Notes: a model not told the origin generated them from the sequence alone. 39,844 nucleotides of DNA from Phycisphaerae bacterium (GCA_025924315.1 JAICIO010000049.1:1-39844), one strand, 5' to 3'. Positions 1-9,363 are shown, counted from the first letter of the stretch. Translations and numbers: made by a program.

Positions 1-13
1 ATTGTAGCATTTT

Positions 14-84
14 GTTGGGTGCGCTTCCGCGCACCGTTTATTATTTCGACCGCGCATAACCGGGGCGCTGACGCGCACCCTACA
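14..84. repeat. Intergenic inverted repeat, GGGTGCGC family
   Basis: The left arm (14-40) contains GGGTGCGCTTCCGCGCACC, itself a short palindrome, and the right arm (52-84) ends in GCGCACCCTACA. The arms pair imperfectly over about 30 nt. The same GGGTGCGC/GCGCACCC core recurs at 22782-22808 and, partly, around 9495. It ends 9 bp from the stop codon of the minus-strand gene that follows, so it may act as its 3' hairpin. Confidence 0.6.
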
Positions 85-93
85 CGATCGCGA

Positions 94-783
94 TTATTGA
101 ACGTACCAGGTTCGAAGCGCGGCTTCGACGGTGGTCAACTGCTCCGCGAAAGCCTTTCCGTCGTCGGAGCCTTCGGCGAGAAGTGCGGATTTGGCCGATT
201 CAAGGTGCGACGCGTTCGAATTCGAGTGCAGATGCTTCGCGAGTTCGCGATAGCCTCCGGCCATCAGGGCCATCGCCTGTTCATCGCCGAAGGTGGTGTG
301 AGCGGTATCGAATGTCTTCCCGGCGGCTTCGAAGTCGCAATTGGCGAGCTCGTACGCAGCGACGAGCCAATACGCATTGCCGATCGCTTTGGGCGGACGC
401 TTCAGTTCGATTGCGAGGCGCAGGTTGCACTTCGCGGCGTCGTGGCCGAAGGCGCATTCCTTCTTGCTAATCTCGATTCCCGGCTCGACCCAACCTGGCC
501 AGCAAAAGCTGCCGAGATTGTAGCTGATCGCCTTCGCGGTGCCGCGCAGTTGCTCGGCGGTGGCGTTGTCCTGCTCGATGAGCGATTTCGTCAAGCTGAA
601 CGTCACGCCCGCTGCGCCGATCGCGATCACCCCGGGCAGATCTTTAGCCTTCCAATAAAGATCGGTCGCTGCCGACAGGTATAACTTTGCAGCGGTGAGC
701 GCGTCGCCGCAATTTGCAATCGCTTCGATTGCTGCATAGCTGTCGGAGTCGTGCATCAGGGTGCGAATCTCGGTGTAGTTCAT
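94..783 (-). CDS. Hypothetical alpha-helical protein (229 aa)
   Basis: I do not recognise the family. The protein is soluble, without signal peptide or membrane segment, and rich in Ala, Leu and Glu, with short helical stretches of the kind seen in TPR-like repeats (for example AIGNAYWLVAAYELANCDFEAAGKTFDTA). Several Cys residues are spread through it. The ATG at 783 is chosen because an AGGAAGG-like ribosome site lies just upstream; a longer in-frame start at 810 would place nine unlikely residues ahead of that site. It is transcribed divergently from leuS, with about 110 bp between the two starts. No operon partner is visible because the window begins shortly downstream. No function can be assigned. 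Confidence 0.6.
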   Translation of the reverse strand: MNYTEIRTLMHDSDSYAAIEAIANCGDALTAAKLYLSAATDLYWKAKDLPGVIAIGAAGVTFSLTKSLIEQDNATAEQLRGTAKAISYNLGSFCWPGWVEPGIEISKKECAFGHDAAKCNLRLAIELKRPPKAIGNAYWLVAAYELANCDFEAAGKTFDTAHTTFGDEQAMALMAGGYRELAKHLHSNSNASHLESAKSALLAEGSDDGKAFAEQLTTVEAALRTWYVQ

Positions 784-857
784 GCCCGCCCTTCCTATAT
801 GTGTGTGCACAGGATCTTAACAAGCCGTGGCCTGCAGGCACAAACCAAATGCGCACA

Positions 858-886
858 CTGACATCCGAAGCACTTGGCCGTATCAT
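858..886 (+). promoter_or_regulatory. Sigma70-like promoter of leuS, leaderless start
   Basis: CTGACA (858-863) and TATCAT (881-886) each match the sigma70 consensus at five of six positions and are separated by 17 bp. The expected start point near 893 is only about 3 nt before the leuS ATG at 896. The mRNA would therefore be effectively leaderless, which fits the absence of a Shine-Dalgarno sequence. Confidence 0.6.
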
Positions 887-895
887 CTCCGGACT

Positions 896-3841
896 ATGCC
901 TTACAACTTCACCGTGATTGAAAAGAAGTGGCAGAAGTATTGGATCGAAAATAAATCGTTCCGCGCGCTCGATCCCCGGGACGCTGGCGGGATGCCGAAA
1001 AGCTACGTGCTTGATATGTTCCCGTATCCCAGCGGCGCGGGCCTTCACGTTGGCCACGTCGAGAATTACACCGCCACCGATATCACGGCGCGCTTTCGCC
1101 GCATGCGGGGCTTCAACGTTCTGCATCCCACCGGCTGGGACGCCTTCGGCCTCCCTGCGGAGCAGTTTGCGATCAAGACGAATCGGCATCCGCGCGTGAT
1201 GCTCGAGGAGAACATCGCGAACTTCCGCCGGCAAATTCAGATGCTCGGCATGAGCTACGACTGGGACCGCGAAATCGATACGACGGATCCCGGCTATTAC
1301 AAATGGACGCAGTGGATCTTCTTGCAGATCTTCAACAGCTATTTCGACTCGTTCCAGCAGCGAGCGATGCCGGTTTCGCACCTGGAGAACGAGTTGTTCA
1401 ACGGCAATTACGTTGTCGCGCCGGATGGGCAGGTCGTGCAAAATCCGACGCCGGACGGACTGGAGGCAATCACCGGCGAAGTGAACGTCTTTCGCAAATG
1501 GAGCGAGCTCTCGCCGGCGGAGAAGCGCGACATCATCGATGGCCAGCGCCTCGCGTACATGGACGAAGTGCCTGTGAACTGGTGCCCAGCCCTCGGCACG
1601 GTTCTGGCGAATGAAGAGGTGATCGACGGCAAATCGGAAGTCGGCGGATTCCCGGTCGAGCGCCGCCCGATGCGCCAGTGGATGCTGCGCATCACCGCGT
1701 ACGCGGAGCGACTGATCGCGGATCTCGATCTGCTCGAATGGCCGGAATCGCTCAAGGAAATGCAGCGAAACTGGATCGGCAAGAGCGTCGGCGCCGAAGT
1801 CGATTTCGAAATCGATCCGGCCAGCCTCACCTCGCCGACGGGTGTAAAAGCGGCCCAGGGATCGGAACCGCAAGCGATTTCTCCTCCAAGCGCAAGCGAT
1901 GAAGAGGATGTGCCAACGATCACCGTCTTCACCACGCGACCCGACACACTCTATGGCGCGACATACATGGTGCTCGCGCCCGAGCATCCGCTGGTCGATC
2001 GCATCACCGCGCCGACGCACCGCGAAACGATCGAGGCGTATCGCACGATGATCGCGGGCAAAAGCGACCGCGATCGGATGATGGAGACGAAGGACAAGAC
2101 CGGCGTCTTCACCGGCGCCTTTGCGATCAACCCGGTGAACAGCGAAAAGATCCCGATCTACATCGCCGATTACGTGCTGATGGGCTACGGCACCGGTGCG
2201 ATCATGGCGGTGCCTGCGCACGATCAGCGCGACTGGGACTTCGCGAAGAAGTTCAATTTGCCGATTAAGCCCGTTGTCCGACCGCGAAGTGGGGAAGCGC
2301 CAAACGATCGCGCGTTCGAAGGCGAAGGCATCGCGATCAATTCCGATGTGATCAACGATCTGCCGACGGACCAGGCAAAGGAAAAGATCATCGCGGCACT
2401 CGATGCCGAAGGCGTGGCGCGTCGATCGGTCAAATACAAGATCCGCGACTGGCTCTTCTCGCGGCAGCGGTATTGGGGCGAGCCGTTCCCGATCATGCTG
2501 AACAAGGACGGCGATGCCTTCGCGATCACCGAAGCCGAGCTGCCGCTGAAGCTGCCCGAGCTGAGCGATTTCAAACCGACGGGTACGCCCGAGCCGCCGC
2601 TTTCGAAAGCGAAGGAGTGGCTCACCGTGAACACCGACAGCGGAGCGTTCACGCGCGAGACGAACACGATGCCGCAGTGGGCGGGTTCGTGCTGGTATTA
2701 CCTGCGCTATTGCGATCCCAAGAACCCGGATCGCTTCGTCGATCCGGAAAAAGAGCAGTACTGGATGCCGGTGGATCTGTACGTCGGCGGGGTCGAGCAC
2801 GCGGTGCTGCACCTGCTCTATTCGCGCTTCTGGCACAAAATTCTATTCGATCTTGGCTATATCTCGACCCCTGAGCCCTTCATGCGCCTGGTGAACCAGG
2901 GTCTCATTCTCGGCGAGCAGGAATATCATGCGTTTTACACCGACGCTGGCGAGGCAATCAGCGCTTCCGACCTGCGCGATATCGCCGAAGAAGCGACCGA
3001 AGCGGGCGTGACGATGCAGGCATTCACGAAAGTCGGCGGACAGAAGGTCACCGGCAAGCGCGTGAGCGAAGACGAGGTCGAAAAATCGACCGACGGCTAT
3101 CGCCTGAAGTCGAACCCCAACATCCGCGTCGACGCGCGCAGCTTCAAGATGAGCAAGTCGCGAGGGAACGTGGCGAATCCCGACGATCTCGTTCGCGATT
3201 ACGGCGCCGACGCGCTGCGGCTGTACGTGATGTACATGGGGCCGCTCGAAATGCAGAAGCCGTGGAACACGCGCGACATCATCGGGATGGTACGGTTCCT
3301 CAACGCCGTCTGGCGCAACGTCGTCGGCGATGAGGAAAACAATCGCGTCGTGAAGATTGTCGATGCGCCGATTCCCGAGGCGCTTGACCGCATGATGCAC
3401 CGCGCCATCAAAAAGGCGGCGGAGGACATTAATGCGATGCGCTTCAATGTCGCCATCGCGGAACTGATCAAGCTGAACAACGAGATCACCGGCATGAGCG
3501 AAGTTCCTCGCGAGCTGGCGGAGAACCTGACGCTGATGCTCTCGCCGTTCGCGCCACACGTCGCGGAGGAACTGTGGGCGCATCTCGGCCACACCAAAAC
3601 GCTGACGCATCGCCCGTGGCCAACATATGATTCCGCGAAGCTGACGGAATCGACGATGGAGCTGCCGGTACAGGTGAACGGAAAACTCCGCGACAAGATC
3701 ACTGTTGCCGCGGATGCCGATGAGCCGAGCATTCTCTCGACAGCAGAGAAGAGCGAAAAGGTTCAACCGTGGATCGCAGGGAAATCGATCAAGAAGAAGT
3801 TGTACGTGCCGAAGAAGCTGGTGAATTTCGTTGTGGGATAA
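896..3841 (+). CDS. leuS: Leucyl-tRNA synthetase
   Basis: This class I aminoacyl-tRNA synthetase charges tRNA-Leu with leucine in the cytoplasm. It has 981 residues from the ATG at 896, long for bacterial LeuRS (roughly 810-880 is usual). The HIGH-type motif lies in [16 protein letters not shown] (about residues 42-57) and the KMSKS loop is at 751-755. The CP1 editing domain carries [13 protein letters not shown], preceded by an insertion of some 30 Pro/Ser/Ala-rich residues after VDFEI. A second insertion precedes KMSKS, with a region around [11 protein letters not shown] that I associate with planctomycete-type enzymes. The C-terminal anticodon-binding domain is complete. The start is set by [16 protein letters not shown], the usual LeuRS opening; a longer in-frame start at 827 has no homology-like content. 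Confidence 0.97.
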   Translation: MPYNFTVIEKKWQKYWIENKSFRALDPRDAGGMPKSYVLDMFPYPSGAGLHVGHVENYTATDITARFRRMRGFNVLHPTGWDAFGLPAEQFAIKTNRHPRVMLEENIANFRRQIQMLGMSYDWDREIDTTDPGYYKWTQWIFLQIFNSYFDSFQQRAMPVSHLENELFNGNYVVAPDGQVVQNPTPDGLEAITGEVNVFRKWSELSPAEKRDIIDGQRLAYMDEVPVNWCPALGTVLANEEVIDGKSEVGGFPVERRPMRQWMLRITAYAERLIADLDLLEWPESLKEMQRNWIGKSVGAEVDFEIDPASLTSPTGVKAAQGSEPQAISPPSASDEEDVPTITVFTTRPDTLYGATYMVLAPEHPLVDRITAPTHRETIEAYRTMIAGKSDRDRMMETKDKTGVFTGAFAINPVNSEKIPIYIADYVLMGYGTGAIMAVPAHDQRDWDFAKKFNLPIKPVVRPRSGEAPNDRAFEGEGIAINSDVINDLPTDQAKEKIIAALDAEGVARRSVKYKIRDWLFSRQRYWGEPFPIMLNKDGDAFAITEAELPLKLPELSDFKPTGTPEPPLSKAKEWLTVNTDSGAFTRETNTMPQWAGSCWYYLRYCDPKNPDRFVDPEKEQYWMPVDLYVGGVEHAVLHLLYSRFWHKILFDLGYISTPEPFMRLVNQGLILGEQEYHAFYTDAGEAISASDLRDIAEEATEAGVTMQAFTKVGGQKVTGKRVSEDEVEKSTDGYRLKSNPNIRVDARSFKMSKSRGNVANPDDLVRDYGADALRLYVMYMGPLEMQKPWNTRDIIGMVRFLNAVWRNVVGDEENNRVVKIVDAPIPEALDRMMHRAIKKAAEDINAMRFNVAIAELIKLNNEITGMSEVPRELAENLTLMLSPFAPHVAEELWAHLGHTKTLTHRPWPTYDSAKLTESTMELPVQVNGKLRDKITVAADADEPSILSTAEKSEKVQPWIAGKSIKKKLYVPKKLVNFVVG

Positions 3842-3859
3842 CTTGCGACTCGCGTGGTC

Positions 3860-3940
3860 TGTCATTCTGAGCGAAGCGAAGAATCTCGGGATCGAACGCA
3901 GCTCTCGATTTCGAGATCCTTCGCTTCGCTCAGGATGACA
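3860..3940. repeat. Inverted repeat, TGTCATTCTGAGCGAAGCGAAG family
   Basis: Two 28-nt arms (3860-3887 and 3913-3940) pair with two mismatches around a 25-nt spacer. From memory, this TCATTCTGAGCGAAGCGAAG type recurs between genes in Acidobacteria, Chloroflexi and Planctomycetes. It sits between leuS and the CYTH gene and could fold into a strong hairpin behind leuS. Confidence 0.75.
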
Positions 3941-3968
3941 TAGACGCCGTGCGCGGAATGGATTCGAA

Positions 3969-4547
3969 ATGCCCGTTGAGATTGAAGCGAAGTTGAAGGT
4001 GAACGATTTCGAGCAGGTGCGCGAGCGGCTCAAGAGCGCCGGCGCCACGCATATCGGCAACGCAATCGAAACCAATGTCTTCTTCGACACCGACGACCGC
4101 TCGCTTCTGGCCGCCGACCAGGGGCTGCGCCTTCGCCACAAGCGTTCAACCTCCGGCGACGAGCCGGAAAAGTTCATCATCACCTTCAAAGGTCCGCGGC
4201 AGCAGGGAAAGTTCAAAAGCCGCGACGAATTGGAAGTCGGCGTGCTGAGTGGCAAGGACGCGGTCGCGCTGCTCGATCGCCTCGGGTACCACGAAGTGTT
4301 GCGTTTCGAAAAGCGGCGCGAAACATGGAAGCTCGAAGGCTGCCTCGTCGAGCTCGATGAACTTCCGCACCTCGGTTGTTTCGTCGAGATCGAGGGACCG
4401 AAGGAAGAAACGATTCAAAAGATCCGCGAGCTTCTGCATCTTTCCGCACGCCCGATCGTGAGCGCCAGTTATGCGGCGCTTCTCATGACGTATCTCCAGG
4501 AACAAGGCAAATCGTCCCGCACGGTCGCGTTCCCCGAGCGCGCGTAG
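3969..4547 (+). CDS. CYTH-domain protein (class IV adenylate cyclase CyaB / thiamine-triphosphatase-like)
   Basis: The 192-residue protein matches the CYTH fold throughout. The family ExExK signature is at the N-terminus (E4, E6, K8 in MPVEIEAKLK). It is followed by the basic and acidic tunnel residues typical of triphosphate-binding enzymes (LRLRHKR, FIITFKGPRQQGKFKSRDELE, RFEKRRETWKLEGCLVELDEL) and FVEIEG. Family members bind a triphosphate substrate with divalent metal inside an eight-stranded barrel; known activities are adenylate cyclase, thiamine triphosphatase and inorganic triphosphatase. Sequence alone does not decide which applies, although length and the FVEIEGPKE segment resemble the CyaB subgroup. 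The ATG at 3969 is adopted, with MPVEIEAK the normal opening. The gene stands alone between two palindromic repeats. Confidence 0.85.
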   Translation: MPVEIEAKLKVNDFEQVRERLKSAGATHIGNAIETNVFFDTDDRSLLAADQGLRLRHKRSTSGDEPEKFIITFKGPRQQGKFKSRDELEVGVLSGKDAVALLDRLGYHEVLRFEKRRETWKLEGCLVELDELPHLGCFVEIEGPKEETIQKIRELLHLSARPIVSASYAALLMTYLQEQGKSSRTVAFPERA

Positions 4548-4577
4548 TTTTCTTCAGGCGCGTTTCTCTGTATTGTT

Positions 4578-4634
4578 TAGCCGGCGAGCTTGCTCGCCGT
4601 GATTGTGCACGAACGGCGAGCAGCGCGCCGGCTA
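4578..4634. repeat. Inverted repeat, TTTAGCCGGCGAGCTTGCTCGCC family
   Basis: Arms at 4578-4600 and 4613-4634 pair imperfectly (TAGCCGGCGAGC.. with ..GCGCGCCGGCTA). The left arm is nearly the same sequence as the perfect repeat at 34281-34351, so the two belong to one dispersed family. It lies between the CYTH gene and the ABC operon. Confidence 0.65.
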
Positions 4635-4709
4635 CACGCAGCGCAACGGACGGTCGCTTCCGCGACTCGCCCGGTTGCTTCTGCGCGCATGCGGAGAATG
4701 GAGGCGGGT

Positions 4710-5693
4710 ATGGGGCAGATTGTCGTCGAAAATCTGGCGAAGGCATTTCACATCGCGGAGCGACAGGCGGGGCTGCTCGGCGCGATCAGGGGTGTCGTTG
4801 CGCGCAAGCATCGCGAAGTGCGGGCGCTCGACGGCGTCTCATTTTCGCTCGAAGCCGGTGAACTCGTCGGCTACATCGGCCCGAACGGCGCGGGCAAATC
4901 GACGACGGTCAAAATCCTCTCCGGCATTCTCGTGCCGTCCGCCGGTCGATGCGAAGTAATTGGCCGAACGCCATGGAAGAACCGCATCGAACACGTCGCG
5001 CACATCGGCGTGGTCTTCGGCCAGCGGACGCAACTGTGGTGGGATCTGCCCGTCATCGAATCGTTCGAACTGCTTCGCGACATTTATCGCGTTCCACAGA
5101 GCGACTACATCAAGCATCGCGATGAGCTGATCGCGCTTCTCGATCTTGAGAAGCTGCTCGACTCCCCCGTGCGCCAGCTCAGCCTTGGCCAGCGGATGCG
5201 TTGCGACCTGGCGGCGTCGCTTCTGCACGCCCCGCCGATCTTGTTTCTCGACGAACCGACGATCGGGCTCGATGCGGTCTCGAAGCTTGCTGTGCGAGAC
5301 TTCGTTAAGCGCCTCAATCGTGAGCGCGGCGTAACCGTGATCCTGACCACGCACGACATGGACGACATCGAGGCGCTGTGCACGCGCGTGATCGTGATCG
5401 GAGATGGGAAGATTCTGTCGGACGGCACGCTCGCCGATCTTCGCAATCGCGTGACCCGCGAGCGGTGGTTGACGGTGGACCTCGCTGAAGCGAACGGCGC
5501 GATCGACGATCCGGATGTGACGCTCATCCGCCGCGAGGGGCAACGCGTGTGCATGTCGTTTGACCCGCAGCGGATTTCACCGGCGGCGCTGATTGGGCGG
5601 ATCACGCAGAAACATGCCGTGCACGATCTCTTCGTCGAGAATCCGCCGATCGAAACGATCATCGCGAAGCTTTATGCGGAGGGCCGCGGATGA
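4710..5693 (+). CDS. ABC-2 type transporter ATP-binding subunit (COG4586-like)
   Basis: This is the ATPase that drives the exporter encoded with the next two genes. From the ATG at 4710 the protein has 327 residues. Walker A is GPNGAGKST (57-65), the signature is LSLGQ (157-161), Walker B is ILFLDEP (about 177-183) and the H-loop is TTHD (about 213). The C-terminal 80 residues form the extra small domain typical of ABC-2 exporter ATPases. The start is chosen for the GGAGG at 4700-4704; longer in-frame starts run back into a repeat. The stop overlaps the next start as ATGA (5690-5693), so the two are translationally coupled. The pairing with two DUF990-type permeases marks the poorly characterised COG4586/4587/3694 system; the substrate is unknown. 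Confidence 0.92.
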   Translation: MGQIVVENLAKAFHIAERQAGLLGAIRGVVARKHREVRALDGVSFSLEAGELVGYIGPNGAGKSTTVKILSGILVPSAGRCEVIGRTPWKNRIEHVAHIGVVFGQRTQLWWDLPVIESFELLRDIYRVPQSDYIKHRDELIALLDLEKLLDSPVRQLSLGQRMRCDLAASLLHAPPILFLDEPTIGLDAVSKLAVRDFVKRLNRERGVTVILTTHDMDDIEALCTRVIVIGDGKILSDGTLADLRNRVTRERWLTVDLAEANGAIDDPDVTLIRREGQRVCMSFDPQRISPAALIGRITQKHAVHDLFVENPPIETIIAKLYAEGRG

Positions 5694-6505
5694 GACGCTA
5701 CTGGGCGGTCATCAGCACGCGGTTCCGGATGCTCCTGCAATACCGCGCCGCGGCGGTGGCGGGGATCTTCACGCAGAGCTTCTGGGGTTTCGTGCGCATC
5801 ATGGTGCTCGAAGCGTTTTATCGCTCGAACACCGGCGCGTCGCCGATGAATCTGCCGGAAATGGCCGCGTACGTCTGGCTCGGGCAGGCGCTGCTCGCGA
5901 TCCTGCCGTGGAATGCGGATCCCGAAGTGCGCAGCATGGTGCGCACTGGGTCGGTCGCATACGAACTCGCCCGGCCGATCGATCTCTACGGAATGTGGTA
6001 CGCGCGCTCCATCGCGATCCGCACCGCCCCGACACTCTTGCGCTGCATTCCGATGACGATTTTCGCAATGTTCGTCCTGCCATTGATTGGCCTCGGCGAA
6101 TGGCGGCTCATTCCACCGCCGTCCGTTGCATGCGGGCTCGCATTCGCAATCGTCGTCGTCGGCGCGATCGCGCTCAGCTGCGCGTTTACGATGCTGGTGA
6201 ATCTCGCGGTGCTCTGGACCATGAGCGTCGATGGTCTGACCGTCATCGCCGTCACGCTCGTCATCGTCGGCAGCGGAATGGTCATCCCGCTGCCGCTCTT
6301 TCCCGCGTGGTCGCAATGGATCTTCCGCTCGCTTCCCTTCGCGGGGATGGTCGACCTGCCGTTTCGTTTGTACTCCGGCAATATTCCTGCGCGCGATCTC
6401 GTCTGGCTGATGCTGCATCAATGGATCTGGGTCGCGATGCTCGTGCTGCTCGGCCGATGGTGGTTGTCGCATCTCACGCAACGCATGGTCGTACAAGGTG
6501 GGTGA
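5690..6505 (+). CDS. ABC-2 family permease (DUF990, COG4587-like)
   Basis: This is one of two integral membrane subunits of the exporter. The 271-residue protein has a short basic N-terminus and the opening typical of the family (RFRMLLQYRAAAVAGIFTQSFWGFVRIMVLEAFY), followed by about six hydrophobic segments near residues 22-45, 60-75, 118-140, 145-170, 185-205 and 245-262. It overlaps the ATPase stop by 4 nt. The paired permeases probably form a heterodimer in the inner membrane. No substrate can be read from the sequence. Confidence 0.88.
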   Translation: MRRYWAVISTRFRMLLQYRAAAVAGIFTQSFWGFVRIMVLEAFYRSNTGASPMNLPEMAAYVWLGQALLAILPWNADPEVRSMVRTGSVAYELARPIDLYGMWYARSIAIRTAPTLLRCIPMTIFAMFVLPLIGLGEWRLIPPPSVACGLAFAIVVVGAIALSCAFTMLVNLAVLWTMSVDGLTVIAVTLVIVGSGMVIPLPLFPAWSQWIFRSLPFAGMVDLPFRLYSGNIPARDLVWLMLHQWIWVAMLVLLGRWWLSHLTQRMVVQGG

Positions 6506-6522
6506 ACCGGGACGGATGACCG

Positions 6523-7323
6523 ATGAACGCGATCGCACTTTATTTCCGCTATATCGGCCTCTCGCTTCGCGGGCAGATCCAGTACCGCGCGAGCTTCATC
6601 ATGCAATCGCTCGGCCACCTGCTCGTGACCGCGATCGAATTCCTCGGCATCTGGGCGCTCTTCCACCGCTTCGGCAATCTCCGCGGTTGGAAACTGGCGG
6701 AAGTCGGCATGCTGTACGGATTGATCTCGATGATCTTCGCGACCGCGGACGCGCTCGCGAAAGGGTTCGACATGTTCGGCGATATCGTCAAAGCCGGCGA
6801 TTTCGATCGGCTGCTCGTACGCCCGCGATCGACCGTTTTGCAATTGCTCGGGCAAGAATTAACGCTGAAACGCGTCGGACGATTTCTTCAGGGCCTTATC
6901 GTCTTCGTGTGGGCGATTGTCTCCCTCCCGATCGACTGGACGTTTGCGAAAGTGTCGCTGCTGCTCGCGGCATTCGTTGGCGGCGTCTGCCTGTTCATGG
7001 GCATCGTCGTCATCCAGGCGACGATCACGTTCTGGACGACCGAAACGCTCGAGATGATGAACGCCTTCACCTACGGCGGCGAGGCCGCATCGGAATATCC
7101 GCTGGCGATCTACCGCGGATGGTTTCGCAAATTCTTCCTCCTCATCGTGCCGCTCGGATGCGCGAACTATCTTCCCGCCATCGCCATCATGGGCCGCCCG
7201 GATCCGCTCCACACGCCCCAGGTCGTTCAATGGCTCTCACCGCTGGCGGGCGTGGTGTTTCTGACGATCGCGCTGCAGTTCTGGAAGATCGGCGTGCGGC
7301 ATTACACATCGACGGGGAGTTGA
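6523..7323 (+). CDS. ABC-2 family permease (DUF990, COG3694-like)
   Basis: This second permease has 266 residues and starts 17 bp after the first permease ends. Its opening (YFRYIGLSLRGQIQYRASFIMQSLGHLLVTAIEFLGIWALF) resembles that of the first permease, as expected for a diverged pair. A conserved loop reads LVRPRSTVLQLLGQEL, the segment before the fourth membrane helix in this family. About six hydrophobic segments follow. It is the last gene of the operon and converges on the HD gene, with an inverted repeat in the 84-bp gap. Confidence 0.88.
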   Translation: MNAIALYFRYIGLSLRGQIQYRASFIMQSLGHLLVTAIEFLGIWALFHRFGNLRGWKLAEVGMLYGLISMIFATADALAKGFDMFGDIVKAGDFDRLLVRPRSTVLQLLGQELTLKRVGRFLQGLIVFVWAIVSLPIDWTFAKVSLLLAAFVGGVCLFMGIVVIQATITFWTTETLEMMNAFTYGGEAASEYPLAIYRGWFRKFFLLIVPLGCANYLPAIAIMGRPDPLHTPQVVQWLSPLAGVVFLTIALQFWKIGVRHYTSTGS

Positions 7324-7329
7324 ACGAAG

Positions 7330-7410
7330 TAGGTGCGACGCCTGCATCGCGTCGATGCGCGGCATCGAATGATGTCGACTGCGTCGACCGCGACGCAGGC
7401 GTCGCACCTA
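7330..7410. repeat. Inverted repeat at a convergent junction, TAGGTGCGACGCCTGC family
   Basis: The left arm (7330-7352) and right arm (7389-7410) share TAGGTGCGACGCCTGC followed by a TCGCG segment, around a 36-nt loop. It fills the gap between convergent genes. The last three bases (7408-7410), read on the minus strand, are the TAG stop of the HD gene, so the repeat supplies that stop codon. Confidence 0.75.
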
Positions 7411-8694
7411 CAACAACGGCGTGATCGCCTTCTGCACGAGATCGCGATATTCGGCGGTGACGTGTAATCTTCGGAACATCAACTGCTGGTTGAGCGCCTG
7501 CACGAGCGGGGAGATCTGCGCGAAATCGCGCGCGTGGCCGGATCGATCGACAATGAGAATCTCGCTCGGCGAATCGGGATCGCCCGCGATCGGCACTTCG
7601 TATCCCGTCTCCGCGAGCTCGTCGTAGAACACTTCGTAGGTCGAATCACCGCCCGCATCTGCAACCGCACTTTCCGCGCGCTTGACGATGGCTGCGGCGC
7701 GATCCGGGTCCGCGACGCGCGATAGATCGATCGACTTATAAACATTGCGATAAAGCAGCCCGTTGCACAGCTTCGCCAGAATCGCGTCGTCGCTTTTCGA
7801 CCAGATCTTGAAGCAGTGCATCACCGTGATGTCGTCCATCTCCAGGAACTCATCCGGCCGCAGCGGCTGCGCAAGCAGCGCTTTGTAGACCGATTCATCC
7901 CGCACCGGCCAGGTCAATCGGTCCTGCACCGCTAATCGTTTCGCGCGCTGCAGCGCCAGCTTCACCATGCCTTCGGCGCTGCGTACGACCTTGTGGAAGT
8001 ACACGTTGCGATACATGTGGTATCGCGACTGCAGATACGCCTCGACCGCGCTCACGCCCTTCCACGTGACGGCGAGGCGATCGCTCTTCTCGTCGATCGT
8101 GAGCGCGTGCAGCAACCAGCTGAGGTCGTAGTCGCCATAGCGGCTGCCGGTCATGTGGTTGTCACGCAGGAGATAATCGAGCCGATCCGCGTCGAGCTGG
8201 CTCGAGAGAATATCGCAGATGAATGTGCGTTTGGGATGGCAGCGCATCAGATCGACGACCATCCGCGGAAGCTCGCGGTCGTGCTCGATGAGCGCCTGGT
8301 TCACCTGCGTCTTCGGATCGAGAATGATCCGCTGCGTCACGTCTTCATGATGCGATCCGCTCACGCGCTCAAACACATGGCTGAACGGACCATGCCCGAG
8401 GTCGTGCAACAGCGCGGCCGCGAGGCACACGGTTTGACGCTCGGCATCGATATAGAACGAACGCGAGAGTTGTTCGAGCATCTTGCGGGCGGTTTCCATC
8501 ACGCCGAGACTGTGGCTATAGCGCGAATGGTCCGCCCCCGGATACGCCAGCGACGCCATACCCAACTGGCGGATCCGGCGCAACCGTTGAAACTCCGCCG
8601 AGTTCACCAGATTGAACAGCAGCCGATCGATCGGCCGATCAAGCCGAAAGGCGATCACGTCGTGGACAGGATCCCGGATGATTTTCTCGGACAT
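7408..8694 (-). CDS. HD-domain phosphohydrolase (COG1078, dNTPase/SAMHD1-like)
   Basis: The 428-residue protein opens with KIIRDPVHDVI and continues RLRRIRQLG, then YPGADHSRYSHSLGVMETA (His61) and LLHDLGHGPFSH (His97-Asp98), followed by LSSQLDADRLDYLLRD, which carries the later metal-site Asp. These are the hallmarks of the COG1078 group, related to dGTPase and SAMHD1, which hydrolyse nucleotides or other phosphoesters using a bound metal. The exact substrate is not determinable. The ATG at 8694 fits the family opening MSEKIIRDPVHD; an 86-residue in-frame extension upstream crosses a repeat and looks non-coding. Its stop codon lies inside the repeat at 7330-7410. Confidence 0.9.
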   Translation of the reverse strand: MSEKIIRDPVHDVIAFRLDRPIDRLLFNLVNSAEFQRLRRIRQLGMASLAYPGADHSRYSHSLGVMETARKMLEQLSRSFYIDAERQTVCLAAALLHDLGHGPFSHVFERVSGSHHEDVTQRIILDPKTQVNQALIEHDRELPRMVVDLMRCHPKRTFICDILSSQLDADRLDYLLRDNHMTGSRYGDYDLSWLLHALTIDEKSDRLAVTWKGVSAVEAYLQSRYHMYRNVYFHKVVRSAEGMVKLALQRAKRLAVQDRLTWPVRDESVYKALLAQPLRPDEFLEMDDITVMHCFKIWSKSDDAILAKLCNGLLYRNVYKSIDLSRVADPDRAAAIVKRAESAVADAGGDSTYEVFYDELAETGYEVPIAGDPDSPSEILIVDRSGHARDFAQISPLVQALNQQLMFRRLHVTAEYRDLVQKAITPLL

Positions 8695-8796
8695 GAATCG
8701 CTCGTTTTGATCTGGCAAAGAATTCGTGCTCGATTCTACGATATAGTAAGGTCTGATTGGAATGAGACGGCGCCGGATAGCGGTTAATCTCGTCAC

Positions 8797-8849
8797 CCGC
8801 TTGCGGTTTCGCAGATAATGTCGCGTTCGATCTGCGAATCCGCAAGCGG
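8797..8849. repeat. Inverted repeat upstream of the cupredoxin gene, CCGCTTGCGG core
   Basis: The arms CCGCTTGCGGTTTCGCAGA (8797-8815) and its near complement (8831-8849) form a 19-bp stem with few mismatches and a 15-nt loop. The CCGCTTGCGG core recurs in the repeat at 10891-10956, next to the decayed cupredoxin copy. It lies between the divergent HD and cupredoxin starts, so it could affect either promoter. Confidence 0.65.
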
Positions 8850-8912
8850 AGAACGAGGGCGGATCGTACTCGACGTTTGCCTTCGTGATGTGTCTGAATG
8901 GATGGAGCGATG

Positions 8913-9287
8913 ATGTCCAGATCGTGTCGGATGATGACTCTCCTGATTGCAACGGCGCTGTGCGTGGCGCTGGTCAGCGCCAAAGAGAAAGACAAATCCG
9001 ACAAGAAATCCGACGACAAGGACAAGACACACGACGTGAAGATCAAGGACATGGCGTTTGATCCCGACAAGCTCGAGATCCAGGTCGGCGAAACGGTGAA
9101 GTGGACGAACGAAGACGACCGCGATCACACCGTGACCTGCAAGCAGAAGGAAGGCGGATTCAAATCCGGCAACCTTGGGAATGGCGACACGTTCGAACAG
9201 AAGTTCGAAAAGACGGGGAAGTATTCCTATACCTGCTCGTACCATCCGCGAATGAAGGGGACGATTACGGTGAAGGATGGGAAGTAA
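8913..9287 (+). CDS. Secreted cupredoxin (plastocyanin/azurin-like copper protein)
   Basis: A signal peptide (about residues 1-22, ending LCVALVSA) precedes a Lys/Asp-rich linker and a roughly 85-residue cupredoxin domain. Type I copper ligands are visible: His in DRDHTV, then Cys, His and Met in YTCSYHPRMKG. The core strands read VKIKDMAFDPDKLEIQVGETVKWTNED. Such proteins carry electrons or bind copper outside the cytoplasmic membrane. Tandem ATGs at 8910 and 8913 follow GGAG (8904-8907); 8913 has the better spacing. The 3' end of this gene is duplicated in decayed form at 10785-10891. The gene converges on a PEP-CTERM gene with a repeat between them. Confidence 0.9.
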   Translation: MSRSCRMMTLLIATALCVALVSAKEKDKSDKKSDDKDKTHDVKIKDMAFDPDKLEIQVGETVKWTNEDDRDHTVTCKQKEGGFKSGNLGNGDTFEQKFEKTGKYSYTCSYHPRMKGTITVKDGK

Positions 9288-9363
9288 GCGCGGTGTCTGC
9301 AACTCGGGTCAGGAATCTCAGTTCCTTATGGCGGACTTAATTCGCGCGCTGCGTGATGCCTAT

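Noticed and set aside
644-2836. A 730-codon open frame on the minus strand opposite leuS.
   Set aside because: It mirrors the codon use of leuS, is extremely rich in Arg and His, has no domain-like content and covers a proven gene.
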